Assembly: GCF_002443255.2 (NCBI RefSeq)
Contig: NW_019211457.1
Coordinates: 21,525,497 to 21,589,496, forward strand
DNA: 64,000 bases
Reading direction: 5' to 3'
From: Varroa destructor
Lineage: Eukaryota; Arthropoda; Arachnida; Mesostigmata; Varroidae
Part shown: piece by piece, positions 26,913 through 38,199 of the stretch
Layout of the letters: every line of letters starts with the position of its first letter
Position numbering within the stretch: position 1 is the first letter of the stretch
The notes under the pieces: model-generated
Seen by the model: only the letters and a program-made list of their open reading frames with translations
Databases searched by the model: none
Told to the model about the DNA's origin: nothing
Translations under genes and position numbers: made by a program

Positions 26913-27885
26913 TTAGTATTCGGTTCCCCCATTCCAGGCTACGATCACTGTTACAACTCGTTTCGGCATGCTTCGAATGAACCTTCGCACCATCTTCGTC
27001 ACGTACGATACCTGGGCCAATTCTTAGAGCACTGTGTTTCGGAGTTTTGAGATGTTCGTGATCTCCTGTTTGGTCCTGACTCGCCCTTGGACATACTTCC
27101 AAACTCTTTCGATCAGATTTAAATTGGATGAACTTCATAGCTATAGCAGTTTTCAACAAAATAAGCCATAAACTTTTCCGAAACATTTAGCCATATGACA
27201 TAATGACTTATCATGCACGAACATATAGTTCTCATCCGGGGACCCTTTTCGTACCCGGGCAAGCACTTTTATCTGAAATACCTTGTCGTTTTTTCATAGT
27301 CACATTTACGAAATATAGAGCTCCTGCACTGTAGATAGAAATTACGACTCCCATCATTATTTTCTTAAGATGCTTGACCTGCTGAATCACACTAGTCGGA
27401 TCTTTCGTCGGAATGCTTGTAGGTTTGTCGAGTGTTACTAGCCAAAATCTCGAAGTGCAAAAGTTTAAAAGACACATCCCTTTCAATCGTCTAACTTCAA
27501 AAGATTTAAATGAAGCTTACTTTCAAGCATAATATATCTAAGGTTTCTGGCTAGTTTACGACACTTAAAAACCATTCATTTCGATATAGCATCGGAGGGT
27601 TTTTACGGACACTGACCCTACCATTTTCTAATGTACTTGAGAAACCGTTACAAACCGATCTACTTGCAGCACGGTTAGAATAATTCTGTCCTTTCGTTTT
27701 GTTGTGCACCGTTTTCGACGTTTATTTCCTTTTGCTGATGATAGAGAGTAAAAGGATGAACGAGGATAAGATTTCTCATTTTTTGAACCACGTTATCGAT
27801 AACACACTTCAATGTTCCGACACATTTAGCAGATTCTTCTAGCGATCGCTTTCCTGGTATGAAATGGCTATTCGAGTCCACTGCT
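26913..27885 (-). mobile_element. Tc1-like transposase, near full length but broken
   Basis: Minus-strand remnant covering nearly a whole Tc1-type transposase of about 330 residues. Near 27.8 kb is a helix-turn-helix-like stretch (ESAKCVGTLKCVIDNVVQK). Then TTKRKDRIILTVLQVDRF-TVSQVH and SVSVKTLRCYIEMNGF (27.57-27.72 kb) form the second DNA-binding repeat. CTSRFWL stands where DESRFWL carries the first catalytic Asp, so that Asp is lost. KKIMMGVVISIYSAGALYFVN (27.28-27.37 kb, abbreviated by stops elsewhere) is the MVWGxxSxxGxGxLxF block. ENYMFVHDKSLCHMAK (about 27.2 kb) keeps the second Asp. SSSNLNLIERVWKYVQGRV (SPDLNPIExxW) keeps the final Glu. MPKRVVTVI then GGTEY and a stop end the protein at 26,913. 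Several stops and frameshifts are present. It lies between the linker and RT of R1 copy b. Confidence 0.92.
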
Positions 27886-28972
27886 TTTCCGAGAAATTTT
27901 GTATAAACTTATTATAAGTCCATAATTAAAAAAGCATGAAAATTATTAAAATTAACTTCAGCGCATTTATGGGCACAATAACAAAGATAGATTAAAGTAG
28001 TAATTGCAATATTACATTTCGAATCATGTATGTCCCTCTATGGACGGAAGAACACAAAGTCATATACCTGAATTGTGCCTAATAGCTTGAGCGCTCTTAC
28101 ATGCTGTAGTGAACAGCCATCCAATCACGCGCCTCCGTAAGTACCTCCCCTTTCATAGCGGTTTTGAAGTGCTTTTCTCGCGGCAGTTTCACCACATGTA
28201 TATCATTAGAAAGTATGGGAAATCTGCTTTCACACAAAAAATGTATGCAAATATCTACCTCAGGTGCGGAAAATCTTCGATTGATATGCCCTAGTGCTAT
28301 ATATTGTTCCCTAGGTCATAAGCCTTTCGGCATCTATCGAGATTGATCTAGCACACTTCAGCCATTTTTTTAAAAATAATTGTTGGGCTCGAATTTTTAT
28401 TTCACCTTGCGGTCTAAGCCGCTTTGATCGTTTTCTGTGTTAGGACTTTAAACACTAGGGTTTTGAGCGCTTGTACATACGGGATCATGTCTAGCGTTGT
28501 CTTGGGCCTGAGCGCTTCAATCTTTACCACTGACCATATACATTAAGAGTAGCTCCAATTCGCCGTTTACTCTCTCATCAAACCTTGTTAGTCGTGCCGC
28601 TAATCTAACTACATCTTTTGACAACGTGTTTGCCTACTCAACTTGAGAATATGTAAGGTAGTATGAAATCTACCTAGATACACGTCGTGTCGTATTTGGT
28701 GTTAGCCCTATGAAACACCTATGAAACATGGTACAATAAAAGAAGTAAAGGTTCGAAACATTTTTTAGGTCATTGATCCAAACTAAAACTAGTGGGCTTG
28801 TTCTGGAATCCCAAACTGTCCAAATCGATGATCTGTTTCGGGCTTCACAGCTTGTCTAGATAAGAGTCATTGCCCAAGACTACAATTTGTATCGATCCAG
28901 TTTCCTGCTTTTTCCCTCGGTCTAACCAACGCTTCTTCTGGGTCTCATGCATATTACAGCTCATCGGTGGCC

Positions 28973-29203
28973 TCAAAGGAAACATTCTACCGCCCTTCTG
29001 CATTTATTATAAGTTAGATCGCCAGCAACTGAATAGCTGGCATAGTTCATTAAGAGATAGAAAACAAGTGTCTTCCTTGGTCGAATCTCGGCCAGGACTA
29101 TCTTATAACTTTCGGCTTTTGAGGCTCTCAGAAACCTGGTACACACTTTCCATGTATCTTTCATTGTGGCATATCGGTAACATTTTTTTCTCTTAAGAGA
29201 CAT
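28973..29203 (-). mobile_element. R1-like LINE ORF2 linker between endonuclease and RT
   Basis: A minus-strand frame reads KDTWKVCTRFLRASKAESYKI then VLAEIRPRKTLVFYLLMN. This matches the basic segment just before the RT of R1-type ORF2 (KxxxxxxxRxxKxxAWKxxxxxxxxDPWGLxYKxxMNK). It has the same orientation as the RT at 25.3-26.0 kb and is separated from it by the Tc1-like element, so the two are probably parts of one original copy. Decayed R1-like matter probably extends to either side, but I could not resolve the endonuclease. Confidence 0.6.
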
Positions 29204-30199
29204 CTTTCGTCATCAGGCCTTTAATGACCCGATTCTTCAACTCGAGCCCTGTTTTCGTGCGAGTTCATATCTTATATCTCAGTCGCGTCCGTCCATTTAG
29301 TAGTTTTCAAGTTACTCTCTATCTTTCAACTTTCTTCGTCCTTTACCGATTTTAGGAGAATTGCACATAAACGGATAGGTAACTTACACAGGAATGTATC
29401 ACTTTGGAGATTCTTCCTTGTTGTAGGGAAAACCTCGGTAAAAATGTTTTACGCGGATGTCTAAATTTGAACACGTGACTTTTGAACTGGCTTTTGATAT
29501 CAACCTCGTTACCGTTTCCGCATCACCGGAATCCCCTGAAAATCATCCGTGCTGCCTGGAGTAAATCTTTTGGGGAGCTAGCACGTTGCATCAATGATAC
29601 AGTTCCAGCTTCCATTCCTTGGACCTCTGTAGCGATAGCAAGCATAAAAAAAGACTTCATCGCTGTTAGAGTTGTCGTCTATTAAAACATCCTTACTGAC
29701 AAGGGCTGTTATCATTCTTCCTGTTGAAAGGGCTCTAGGGACTTTGAGTCGGATCACATCTCGTAGCTCAGCTTTAAAAAGTTCTAGGATTTACCGTTCT
29801 TAGGAGGATCTATCTCGAAGGATGTAATATCCTTCGGTAAACGGGAAAAATTATTAGTTTGTCTCCCCAAGGATCCCTTGCGTTTTACCTTTATTCTCGT
29901 TTATACATACTCTGGCCGCTACATTTTGATTAGAAATGCGATATTTTTTCGTCTTCAAAAATTTCGTTTCGAAATTGCGAAGGAAAACTTTGAAGGCAAG
30001 CATGAAATGGGAATGCCGAAAGAAGTTTTACGCACGCTTTACATCTGGCTTTAACACTCAAAGCTAGCTAGTTGCCCAATCGACTCCACAGCCCTTCAAG
30101 TCCACTTATATAACATATTGGGCTTAAACAAGGTCGTCTTAACTGCGATCCCGTTTAATCATTCATGCTAGCAAGAAGACCTTAAACGACTTGGTCTCT

Positions 30200-31010
30200 A
30201 AATAAATGAGGTCACTGCAGTCGTAAAGGCCGTTTCAAAATGATTAGACCATAAGTAGTATCGACTGGATGGCATATACAACGAGCACCGTAAACCAGTA
30301 ATGGCATACACGCATTGCTCGGCCATTTTATTCAAGCCATGGGTAGAGTATGAGAAAATACGCTAAACTATTAGGAGAGGAGCACTAAAGGGAAGGAAAG
30401 TCCCATATATCCCAAATCTCTGAGAAGGATCACGAAGAACAACTGTATGTATAAACGATTACCAAGTGTTCTTTTCTGGCGCCTCGCCTCCTATTTGAAT
30501 CACCGAGACGCCGTGCCCAGTAAATAACACGGCTTTCGTGCTGACAGGCTGAAAATCACAGCGTGTGAGACACGTAAGAGATGTAGACCTTAAGCTGATC
30601 TACGTATGCTTACTGACGAAAGTCATTAAAGGTTCCAAGAAAAAAAATAGAATTGTTGATTAGGAATATTTCATAAGAACCGTATCGTTGAATAAGTTGA
30701 AGCCGGGCAACCGACAGGTTTCGTTTGAGAAAGTAACCTAAGCCTATTACACTTCTCTCACCAGCAATCTCCTCTCTGAATATAAGAACAACATTCTAAC
30801 ATAAAGACCATTTTATACGCTGATAATCTAGTAGTGTTCAGCAAGAATCGTCATCGCTTACAACAGACGCTCGCGACCCTAAATGATTACATTACTGAGA
30901 TTGCGCTGCAAGTCAACGAAACTAAAGCTAAGGTTCTGGAATTTAGAAATGAGAAAAAAACCTGATTTTTTACCTTAATGAAACATATCAAAAACCTGTT
31001 AGATTTTCCA
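30200..31010 (+). mobile_element. Non-LTR retrotransposon of a second family, RT (copy 1)
   Basis: Degenerate plus-strand RT of a LINE unlike the R1 copies. The N-terminal part reads YRLDGIYNEHRKPVMAY near 30.26 kb, followed by a basic stretch ending GRKVPYIPNL, corresponding to APGxDGIxNEHLKA...WRxSxxKVxYKGKGD. The active-site block is YADNLVVFSKNRHRLQQTL at about 30.82-30.88 kb (YADD to YADN). NDYITEIALQVNETKAKVLEF at 30.88-30.95 kb matches the GLxVNxxKTKVMxF thumb signature. Stops and frameshifts abound. It shares this domain plan with the copy at 34.5-35.8 kb. I do not assign the clade; it is CR1/L2/Jockey-like. Confidence 0.85.
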
Positions 31011-31429
31011 TGTATCTTGACCTCATTGCGCTGTCAAGAAATAATTTGTTGGAAAAGCGCATTGTAGAAATACAATGCATTGTATCGAACAACATACGCG
31101 GTATTTTAATCATGTAAGAGAACTAACCCTCTAAAATTTAACTGTCCTGAGTAAAATCAAGCTAATGTTCCTGCAGTTGATGTCAGAAAAGCACTTTCTT
31201 AAGAGGAAAAAAATGTTTTACATATGAGTGAACACTGTTGGGATTAGTTAATGATTCTCTACGTACGAGCCAGACTACGTGAGAGTAACTGTGAATGAAA
31301 ACGGTCTCTCGCCACTATGCGCCAAGATTCTGCAGTAGAACTGTTAACTCGTTTTTATGAATACATGCCAATGGGTTTGAATTACTGAAACGCTTGGAAA
31401 GCTTTCGGAAGCATTTACTCAGAGCAAAC

Positions 31430-32300
31430 CCTTGGGTCGCCTTTGTATCCTTTTTTTCTGTCTCCATTTCATATCAGTGGTCGTCTTTCTTTGTTTACGT
31501 TCGATCAACCCGATCTCCACGCTTTGCCATCTATTGACCTCATCCCTATGCCGCTTAGTACGTTGTCATGTATTCCACTATTTCGTAATTGTTTTCTCTC
31601 TAACCCTTACCGGCTTGGATTTCCTTTGCTTCGCTTATGTGTTGCACCGCACGATAGCTTTATTCCGCCCCCATATCTTTTACCCTTCTAAAAGTCTACA
31701 CGGCAAGATTTTGGCTAGGACCCAAAGTGATTCGGTCGGGATTGTCTGGTGCACCCGATTGATCCTGATCACGAGCAGATTTTGGCCCAATCTTATTCCA
31801 TATCTGTCCTTTGCCGATTGCATTGTCAAATCCACCTGTATGGTTATACGATAGTGTTTTATTCCAGAACCGAGCCCAAGAGCCTGTGGTTGCCGCCGAT
31901 GCTCTGCTAACCATCGGCAAGATCCGCAACCTGTTAGGTCTCTGCCGAAACTAATTTCACGCTAAAAACGACTCCTAGATACATTGCCTCTTTCTCAATA
32001 TCTATCAGACGACCCGCTGCCACAAGGCTAACTCTTCGTCCTCGACCATCTTGCTAGGTACACGGTTTCCGTCTTTTTAAATGTTAACTGCAAATGAATG
32101 CAATCCATTTACTGTGCTACTCTTTCCAAGACTTTATTGGTCGCGTTCTGTAGGGCGTTTTCTATGCTAGCCGTAATCATGAGCGCAAGATCAGCGGCTT
32201 AGGCCAGCATTGCAACTCTTTTTTAAAGTTTTTCCTACTATGGCATCCCATCATAGGCTAGGGTCAGAAAATTATCCAGCAAAAATTGCGAAGGGATATA
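31430..32300 (-). mobile_element. R1-like non-LTR retrotransposon, RT C-terminal part (copy c)
   Basis: A third minus-strand R1-like copy. Near 32.18-32.20 kb the active-site region reads AADLALMITAS (YADDLALxxxA, with the first Tyr and Asp altered). NATNKVLERVAQ, a stop, then MDCIHLQLTFKKTETVYLAR at 32.04-32.13 kb match the LxxVxxWMxxxxLxLAPxKTEAVxL block. RILPMVSRASAATT then RLLGSVLE in a shifted frame (31.86-31.93 kb) match LxRxLPNxGGxxxxxRRLLxSVxxS. The 140-residue plus-strand frame over this segment is a shadow. The ORF1 zinc-knuckle remnant at 33.2-33.35 kb may belong to the same copy. Confidence 0.8.
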
Positions 32301-33224
32301 TTCTAAACGCATCTATTATGACGTTCAGTTAATACTCTTAGCAGCATTTCTAACATCGTATAGAATTATGAGGATGAAACCTTTAGCAACGTGATTCTTT
32401 TCTTCACCACCTGTTTTAAAATCAATCCAGTGGAGATGCTCTTTTTCTAAAAATCATTGTGCTAAAACTCTTATCGTCTATTTTTGTATTTAATTTAAAT
32501 ACAGGAATGTTTTCCAAAATTTTTCTCAGTATATCTAATAAACATATTTGAACGATGAACGCCTAATCGCTTCTTCGGGATTGGGAATATAACCAGGCTT
32601 CTCTGTACCACGTAGCTCTAAAGTAGCTTTCTCTGAAAGAGGGTCAGCTATCTACCCACGAGTGTACAGCCGCCTCTGAGAGTATTTCCTCGTTCTCCTC
32701 CTTTTTCGGGTGTATTTTTTCTTCCAAAACTCTGAGATCTCTCTATTTGAAGATAAATAGCAACTGTAAAAGATTGTAATTCTATTTACCTCAACTCAGA
32801 GGAGTCATGTTTTACCCCTGTGCACTTCCAATAGCAGTTTTCCTATACTTGGCTATCCATTAGGTTGTCATGTCATCATCCGGGTGTAAAATTCACCCCG
32901 TCTTTTCATCTTTATAAATGCCTTATTTGGTTTCGACAGTAAGGATAAACATATATTCTTTCCAACCTCTGTCTTTTTTGAAAAATCATGCGCATTTTTA
33001 CGTCTGTTCAGACTGACCTGTTCAATCTTATCAGTTTGCCACCTTTTTGCCCGACGGTTTTGCCTCCCATTCCAATTTGAATTCTCTTTTGTGTTCAAGC
33101 ATACGGACCTCTTACTGTTTTTTACTGTTTCTCAGTCCTTATAATTTCCCCTTCTACTTCTAGCATTCTTTTCCTTGCCATTCACTTAATTGTTGTTTTC
33201 TGATGGGTTTTTCGCATCGCAGTT

Positions 33225-33350
33225 TTTTTGCATTCATGACACGTTTTGTTACGGCCCCCTTTTCTTTGCATTCCGGTACTCTGCGTGTTGGACTCTGGCA
33301 TTCGAAGCAAGTGGGTAATGTCCGCCTTTCGCAGAGCTATCTACAGTCGA
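33225..33350 (-). mobile_element. ORF1 zinc-knuckle remnant of an R1-like LINE
   Basis: The minus strand reads LPTCFECQSPTRRVPECKEKG, a CX2C...C pattern in the style of the CCHC knuckles that end R1-type ORF1 nucleic-acid-binding proteins. The His is replaced. It lies upstream of and in the same orientation as the RT fragment at 31.4-32.3 kb. The basic 76-residue frame at 32,868-33,098 may be more of ORF1. Confidence 0.45.
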
Positions 33351-34559
33351 GATACCAAAGTCACTAACAATGGTTCTACGTCCTACAAAGTGCCAGAAAA
33401 CTTTCAAGAAAACTTGTAGAATACACCTTTAGGTAGCTGTATTTTTGCATTCTAATTATCGCTGTCTTTCCAGAAGAAGAGTTTTTAATAACGAACTATG
33501 AAGCTTCACAAAGACACGTCCGCCTGGCTTAACCTCCAGCAGAGGATAGAACTGTACTTGTCTTCCCGTAATCGCTTGATGAATCTGACTACAAGACCCG
33601 TTCGTTTTTCAAACAGCTTCATAAGCACTTCTGCTTTTGCGATATAATAACTTCTTGCGCCATTGCTGTCAGACATGTGCAAAAGGCAACAAAGGTAAAT
33701 TGTATTAAATGCCACCTGACTCCCGCTATGTCCAACAATGAAAGGAATTAAAGAAAATTCAAATTTAATTAAATTTAATCGAAAAATATTTAAATTGGGA
33801 AAAAAGAAAACCCAACGAAACCTTCAAACGGACTCAACAGATGCATAGTAATATGCATTGCCGTCCATAGGTTTCATCTCTTGATATTCACGAAAAACAA
33901 GTCAATTAAATCAAGTTCTCCTCTTTGATTTACCAACCTACCTTTGATTTGAAAGACGCTATTATACTCCATTCGACTGCTAGATCGTTAGCCATAACAT
34001 TTTCCCCATTTTTATAGATTATTACTGAAATTTCCTCATTAATACATTCGAGACAAATATTGGGCTTAATAAAGGGTACTTCTATGCTGACAGTCATTTT
34101 CTAGAGAAAAAAGTGCATATAAAAACGCACACACCAGTGGCCATTGACATGCAATTGTTAGTTTCCTTCAACTCAAGAATAAACCGCTTCCGCAGCGCCT
34201 CAGTCCAGAAAATTTTTATTGTGTGCGTGAGATGATCCCTGCACTTAACCACGTTGACGTCAAAATCTACGAGCAACAGCTACTTGCTATTCTTGGTTCT
34301 TCTGTCGATCCACTCCACTCTAACTGCCCTAACCGACCATGGCTTGATAAACTTTGCCATCTGTACCATGCGGAGTAGTGGCTAATGCGTACTCAGCAAT
34401 CAGGTCCTTATCAGTCCACCTCACGACTATCTGTCGGAAAATCCACCGAGACCGAATCATCTGAGGCTAACAGAAACTTCTAAAGGAAGCGGAACGCCAT
34501 TCCTATAAATAGCAATCGTGAATTATTAGCCCGGCCGATTACCCACCGATTCTAATCCC

Positions 34560-35760
34560 CCACTGATCATATCAGCCTAGAACGAGGTCATAAGTACAGA
34601 ACAAAAAGATTTAGGGAACGAGTTCTTGGTATAAAGCAATGTCCAGGCATTTCAAGCAATACCGTCAAGCATGGCAAAGGGATAGACCTAATCAGAAGCG
34701 ATGACCTAAAAGACGCACTTATTCTGGCCACTTACTGGGCTGTGCTTCTCAATGAGTGCCCTCCCATAGGCTCGCTTTTTCTAACGCCATCTTCCCTAAC
34801 ATTTTCAAGAACCAGGGCAACGTTGGTCAGCCAATTTATCGACGAAGCATAGCCGAGAAAAGCTTAATCAATTTCTGGAGACCACAGCAATAATGCCGAG
34901 AAATATGACTTCTAACAAAACCGTTCTACCACGATACTTGAAGACTATGGGAAGGGCCTCGCAACCAATTTTTGCAGTATTGATAAGTTTTAAAGCGGCC
35001 TTTGACTTACCCCTCTGTAACACTTTACTGTCCATAAGGCTGCCACCAAATATCCTGAATAAGTTTGTATTCATACCAGAGAAGGACAGGACCATGATGA
35101 TGATGGCATGGCGGAGCTGCCCAACTTTTGTAAAACTACCACAGTAGATCAGAAATATAACGTCAGCAAGTTAATGTTCTCGGTCTTCCTAAAAGATATG
35201 CTTGCCATAGTTCGGGGTAGTCGTAGTATGTTTAATGTCGTCTTATACACAAATGCTCTGGTCATCTATGGCCACAGCAGGCTTTAGGTACAGCGGGCCT
35301 TTTCTAGGCTGCACGTGGCCTTTCAAGAACTCGGTTTATCTGTCGATCAAATGAGTTAATAGTAATGAAATTTAGGTAGGAAGGACGTATTGAATCAAAA
35401 TGCAAGTTTTCGCTTGTTTACGTAAGCAAATACACATGTTTCGGCATATTACTAACCGCGAAAAGCACCTGCTTTATAGCTCACAACACCAAAAGATATC
35501 GAAAGGCGCTTTTCGCCAGGTCGACGATCGAGAACCCTCGTTTCCCACAGATCTCTGCAGCCTTTTCCACGTGGAGTGTCATCGAGGCACCATACAGAGT
35601 GAAAAAAAAATTATGTAGAAGTACCTAAGACAGACCTCAAAGTCTTAATTCGCTTGAAAGCATCCAATTTCAAGCACACTCCAGGTCTCCAGTATCGAAA
35701 CAGACTTGTATGTCTGCTAGCTAGCACCCTTTCATTTACGATACAACCAACAAAATCTCT
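34560..35760 (+). mobile_element. Non-LTR retrotransposon of the second family, RT to C-terminus (copy 2)
   Basis: Degenerate plus-strand LINE with the plan of copy 1. GKGIDLIRSDDLKDALILA then TYWAVLLNECPPIGSL (34.68-34.78 kb) match APGxDxIxxEHLKAxxxxLxxxWxxLxNxCLExG. FAVLISFKAAFDLPLCNTL (34.97-35.03 kb) is RT motif A with Ser for the first catalytic Asp. LMFSVFLKDML and YTNALVIYGHSRL (about 35.18-35.28 kb) are the LLFxxFLxD and YADDLVIYxxSR blocks, with both catalytic Asp residues changed (DD to NA). RAFSRLHVAFQELGLSVDQ follows. LKASNFKHTPGLQYRNRLVCLLA (two parts, 35.65-35.73 kb) matches the LKxxFLKRALGxxxxxRNRLVYLLA tail. The same tail block appears at 63.0-63.2 kb. Confidence 0.88.
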
Positions 35761-35893
35761 TTTTCAGCTGTTTTTTCGCTACCCAGTTTACACTTGGCAC
35801 ATTTCTTGTATATAATTATACAACTTCGTAGACCAAGCATATAGGCATTTTCTTTTAGCTAGGGTCTTTTTTGTCAGTGCCCTTTCAAGTGCA

Positions 35894-36690
35894 TACAGTG
35901 GTTCCCAAAAGTATTCGACCGCTCTGTTCCAGCAAAGCCGCTTGAGATAACCTTATTAGCAGAATCTAACCGATTAAAAAATGAGCATATCTTTTGAAAA
36001 AATAATTATTACACACCATCATCCTGTGAAAGTGGTTAACCCAGAAGATTATTTAAATAAGAGAAACAAAAAATAAAAAGGTATCATTTTTGAAGGTGGT
36101 TGCTCGCAGAACAACACTTCAATTCTTACATGACATGATTTGATGTAATAATATAGCCCGTTACATTGCTATGTATTGAGTTTAAGATGAAAAATTCATT
36201 GTGCAAAAAATCAGAAAATACGTGCAAAAGTTAGTAAAAAAAAACGTTAGAGTTTCAAAAAACAGAGTCCGACTAAACGGGCTGTAACCGTCACACAGTT
36301 CAAAAATAATGTAAGTTCACAGTTGCGAACTTACATTAAAACTGAGCCTCAGAGTGAGAAGTGAGTGAGAAGGTATGAATGCCATTGCTTTGGGTTACTT
36401 ACACTTTTTTAAATTGCAGAATAGACCAAAAGCTGTACGTTGTCACACTGCAGGAAAATCTCACTTCATACTTCTAGAAAATAGGTGGTCATTGCAGATT
36501 TTAGCAAGATAAGACCTCTAAGTATAGGGCTACGAATATGGAAAGAATTTTGAGTAAGTGAAACTCCAAAGTGACGCTTATGCCTATCCCTAGGCGTAGT
36601 GAGGCTACATCGATCCGCTGGTATAAGCTCTGCAACCAAGCACAGACTACTCCTTGCAAAAGATCTTAGACTTGTTATGCAGCGCATAAA
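35894..36690 (+). mobile_element. Tc1-like element, left end and 5' half of transposase
   Basis: The left terminal repeat starts at 35,896 with CAGTGGTTCCCAAAAGTATT after a TA. This is the typical Tc1-family end (TA duplication, CAGTG, then xxAAAAGTATTCxACC). Inside, IVQKIRKYVQKLVKKN (36.2 kb) resembles a helix-turn-helix segment (TVxKIIRKYxxTG). At 36.5-36.69 kb a frame with two stops contains KHRLLLAKDLRLVMQRI, resembling the KPLLxxKxxxxRLxFA segment between the DNA-binding and catalytic domains. No catalytic block and no right terminal repeat were found. LINE sequence begins within about 0.5 kb, so the right half appears lost or overwritten. A 12-bp hairpin lies inside. Confidence 0.7.
36307..36338. 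repeat. 12-bp perfect inverted repeat, 8-nt loop
   Basis: Arms TAATGTAAGTTC (36,307-36,318) and GAACTTACATTA (36,327-36,338) are exact reverse complements. It lies inside the Tc1-like remnant and may be a chance or internal element feature. Confidence 0.9.
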
Positions 36691-37179
36691 TATTGGGTAG
36701 GTAACTTCAGATTTCCCATGTCATCCTCAAAAATGGAACTACTGTCTTAAAAACAGATCCTAACCGTGCTTCTTTCAGGCAAATAAATCACAGATAGAGT
36801 ACAAAGGTCATAAATAGGTTGGTTACAAACAGATTCTCGAAAAACAATTTGCATTATTTGCTATTAACAGCACATTTAGGAAAAACGGCACAGTTTAAAT
36901 TTTGCTTGTCTTCGCTAATGATTATTTTCTTGATACAACGTTTTAAAAGCCTCTAATGAGTACCTTTCTACTTATCTTAATATCAGCTCAGTTAATCAGG
37001 ACGCGTAAGAAATTCCTCTCAACCTTTCTGCTCTACTCCGACCTAGCTTTTCGGCCGCATATTGTGTCTCCGAAAAAGTAAAACTCATCTAACTGTGAGC
37101 TAACTTTTCCCATATCAAGTACCGGCCTTTGTACTGCACAGCTGCGTCCTCTTGCTAACCTAGTGCCAACTCTAATTAA

Positions 37180-38170
37180 CCTTTGTTTTGAGCAAAGTGC
37201 GTTTTCTCTCTTCGTTAAGAGTTCCGTACAGTACCTATTCGTAATGAAAATAACAATCAAACTAGTGCTAACCAGGGCCCTACAGCAATATGAACTTTAC
37301 TTAGCAAAATTTTTGAAAGTTGTCTTTTAAACAGACTTGGTCGGTTTTAAAATCTTGTCTAAAGTCAATGCGGTCTCCTAGAGCACAATAAGATAACGCT
37401 CTCTATTATACAACTTTCTGATGTTTTACGTATGTACATACGACGTATGGATACGGGCCAACATCGTATTACACTCCTGCCCAGCACATTGTAAAAGGAT
37501 TTGATTTCGTTAAACCATCTCACAAGAAACATCGTGTTTATAATGCTTCTCACACTGCCTGCGACTCTATCTACTCTTTGATGGCAAAGTTTAGAAAAAT
37601 TGCCCGTTAGAGTTTGTCAGGACGATCCAATTATATTTTCTTCTCTAAAACTAATCTTAATTTCTGCATTAAAAGTGGCTTTTAAATTTATTGAGGAATC
37701 TATGGAGAGTCTTTCAGTTTGCTTTTTTAGAAGCTACATAAGACGTGGCAATAAATTGGACCATTAGTTTTGGCGAAAAAAGGTTTTTGATCCTGGTAAG
37801 CAGCAAGTTCAGCGCAAAGAAATTGGGTTCTTTTCCGCTTAAATTGCAAACACGACGCATGACGAGTTTATTGCTTTGTCTTAAAAAGAATATATTTTTC
37901 TTTAGTAGCACAAACAGCTCACCAAGGTTTGCCTTATGGGCAGCCCGCCAAAGGTTGATTTGTGTTTTACACCTGTAAACGTTATCGTTAATGTTTTCCA
38001 TTACTCGGACCTTCTTCTATATGCAAACGATTTACTAACGATGCTGATTTACAGGAGTTTTTTAACAATATTAATGAGAACCTTTTTTCAGTTCTTGACT
38101 GGCTCGATCATAATCGCCGCTCAGTTTCTGTATCAAAATCAACAATTTTTCTCCTGCAAAGATGATCTTT
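37180..38170 (+). mobile_element. Non-LTR retrotransposon of a third type, RT domain
   Basis: Plus-strand degenerate RT of the Jockey/CR1 style. VPIRNENNNQTSANQGP then LLSKIFESCLLNRLG (37.23-37.34 kb) match VPIxKKxxxxxVxNYRPIS and LSKIFExxLxxRL. CGLLEHNKITLSIIQLSD (37.37-37.43 kb) stands for QFGFxxxRSTxxxIxxL. VNVIVNVFHYSDLLLYAND (37.97-38.04 kb) is the INDIxNVxxYSxxLLYADDL block with the active site changed to YAND. After a +1 shift, DLQEFFNNINENLFSVLDWLDHN continues to 38.17 kb as the thumb (long match split by the length limit: DWLDHNRRSVSVSKSTIF). The Asp loss and frameshifts make it inactive. Confidence 0.85.
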
Positions 38171-38199
38171 ACACTTATATTAAAGCTATGCCTTAGTTG

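Noticed and set aside
26842..27186. 114-residue minus-strand frame over the Tc1 C-terminus
   Set aside because: It is out of register with the Tc1 transposase. The neighbouring frame gives LIERVWKYVQGRV and the family ending, so this one is accidental.
31432..31854. 140-residue plus-strand frame with hydrophobic, membrane-like residues
   Set aside because: The opposite strand carries R1-like RT blocks, so the hydrophobic frame is an antisense shadow of a charged protein.
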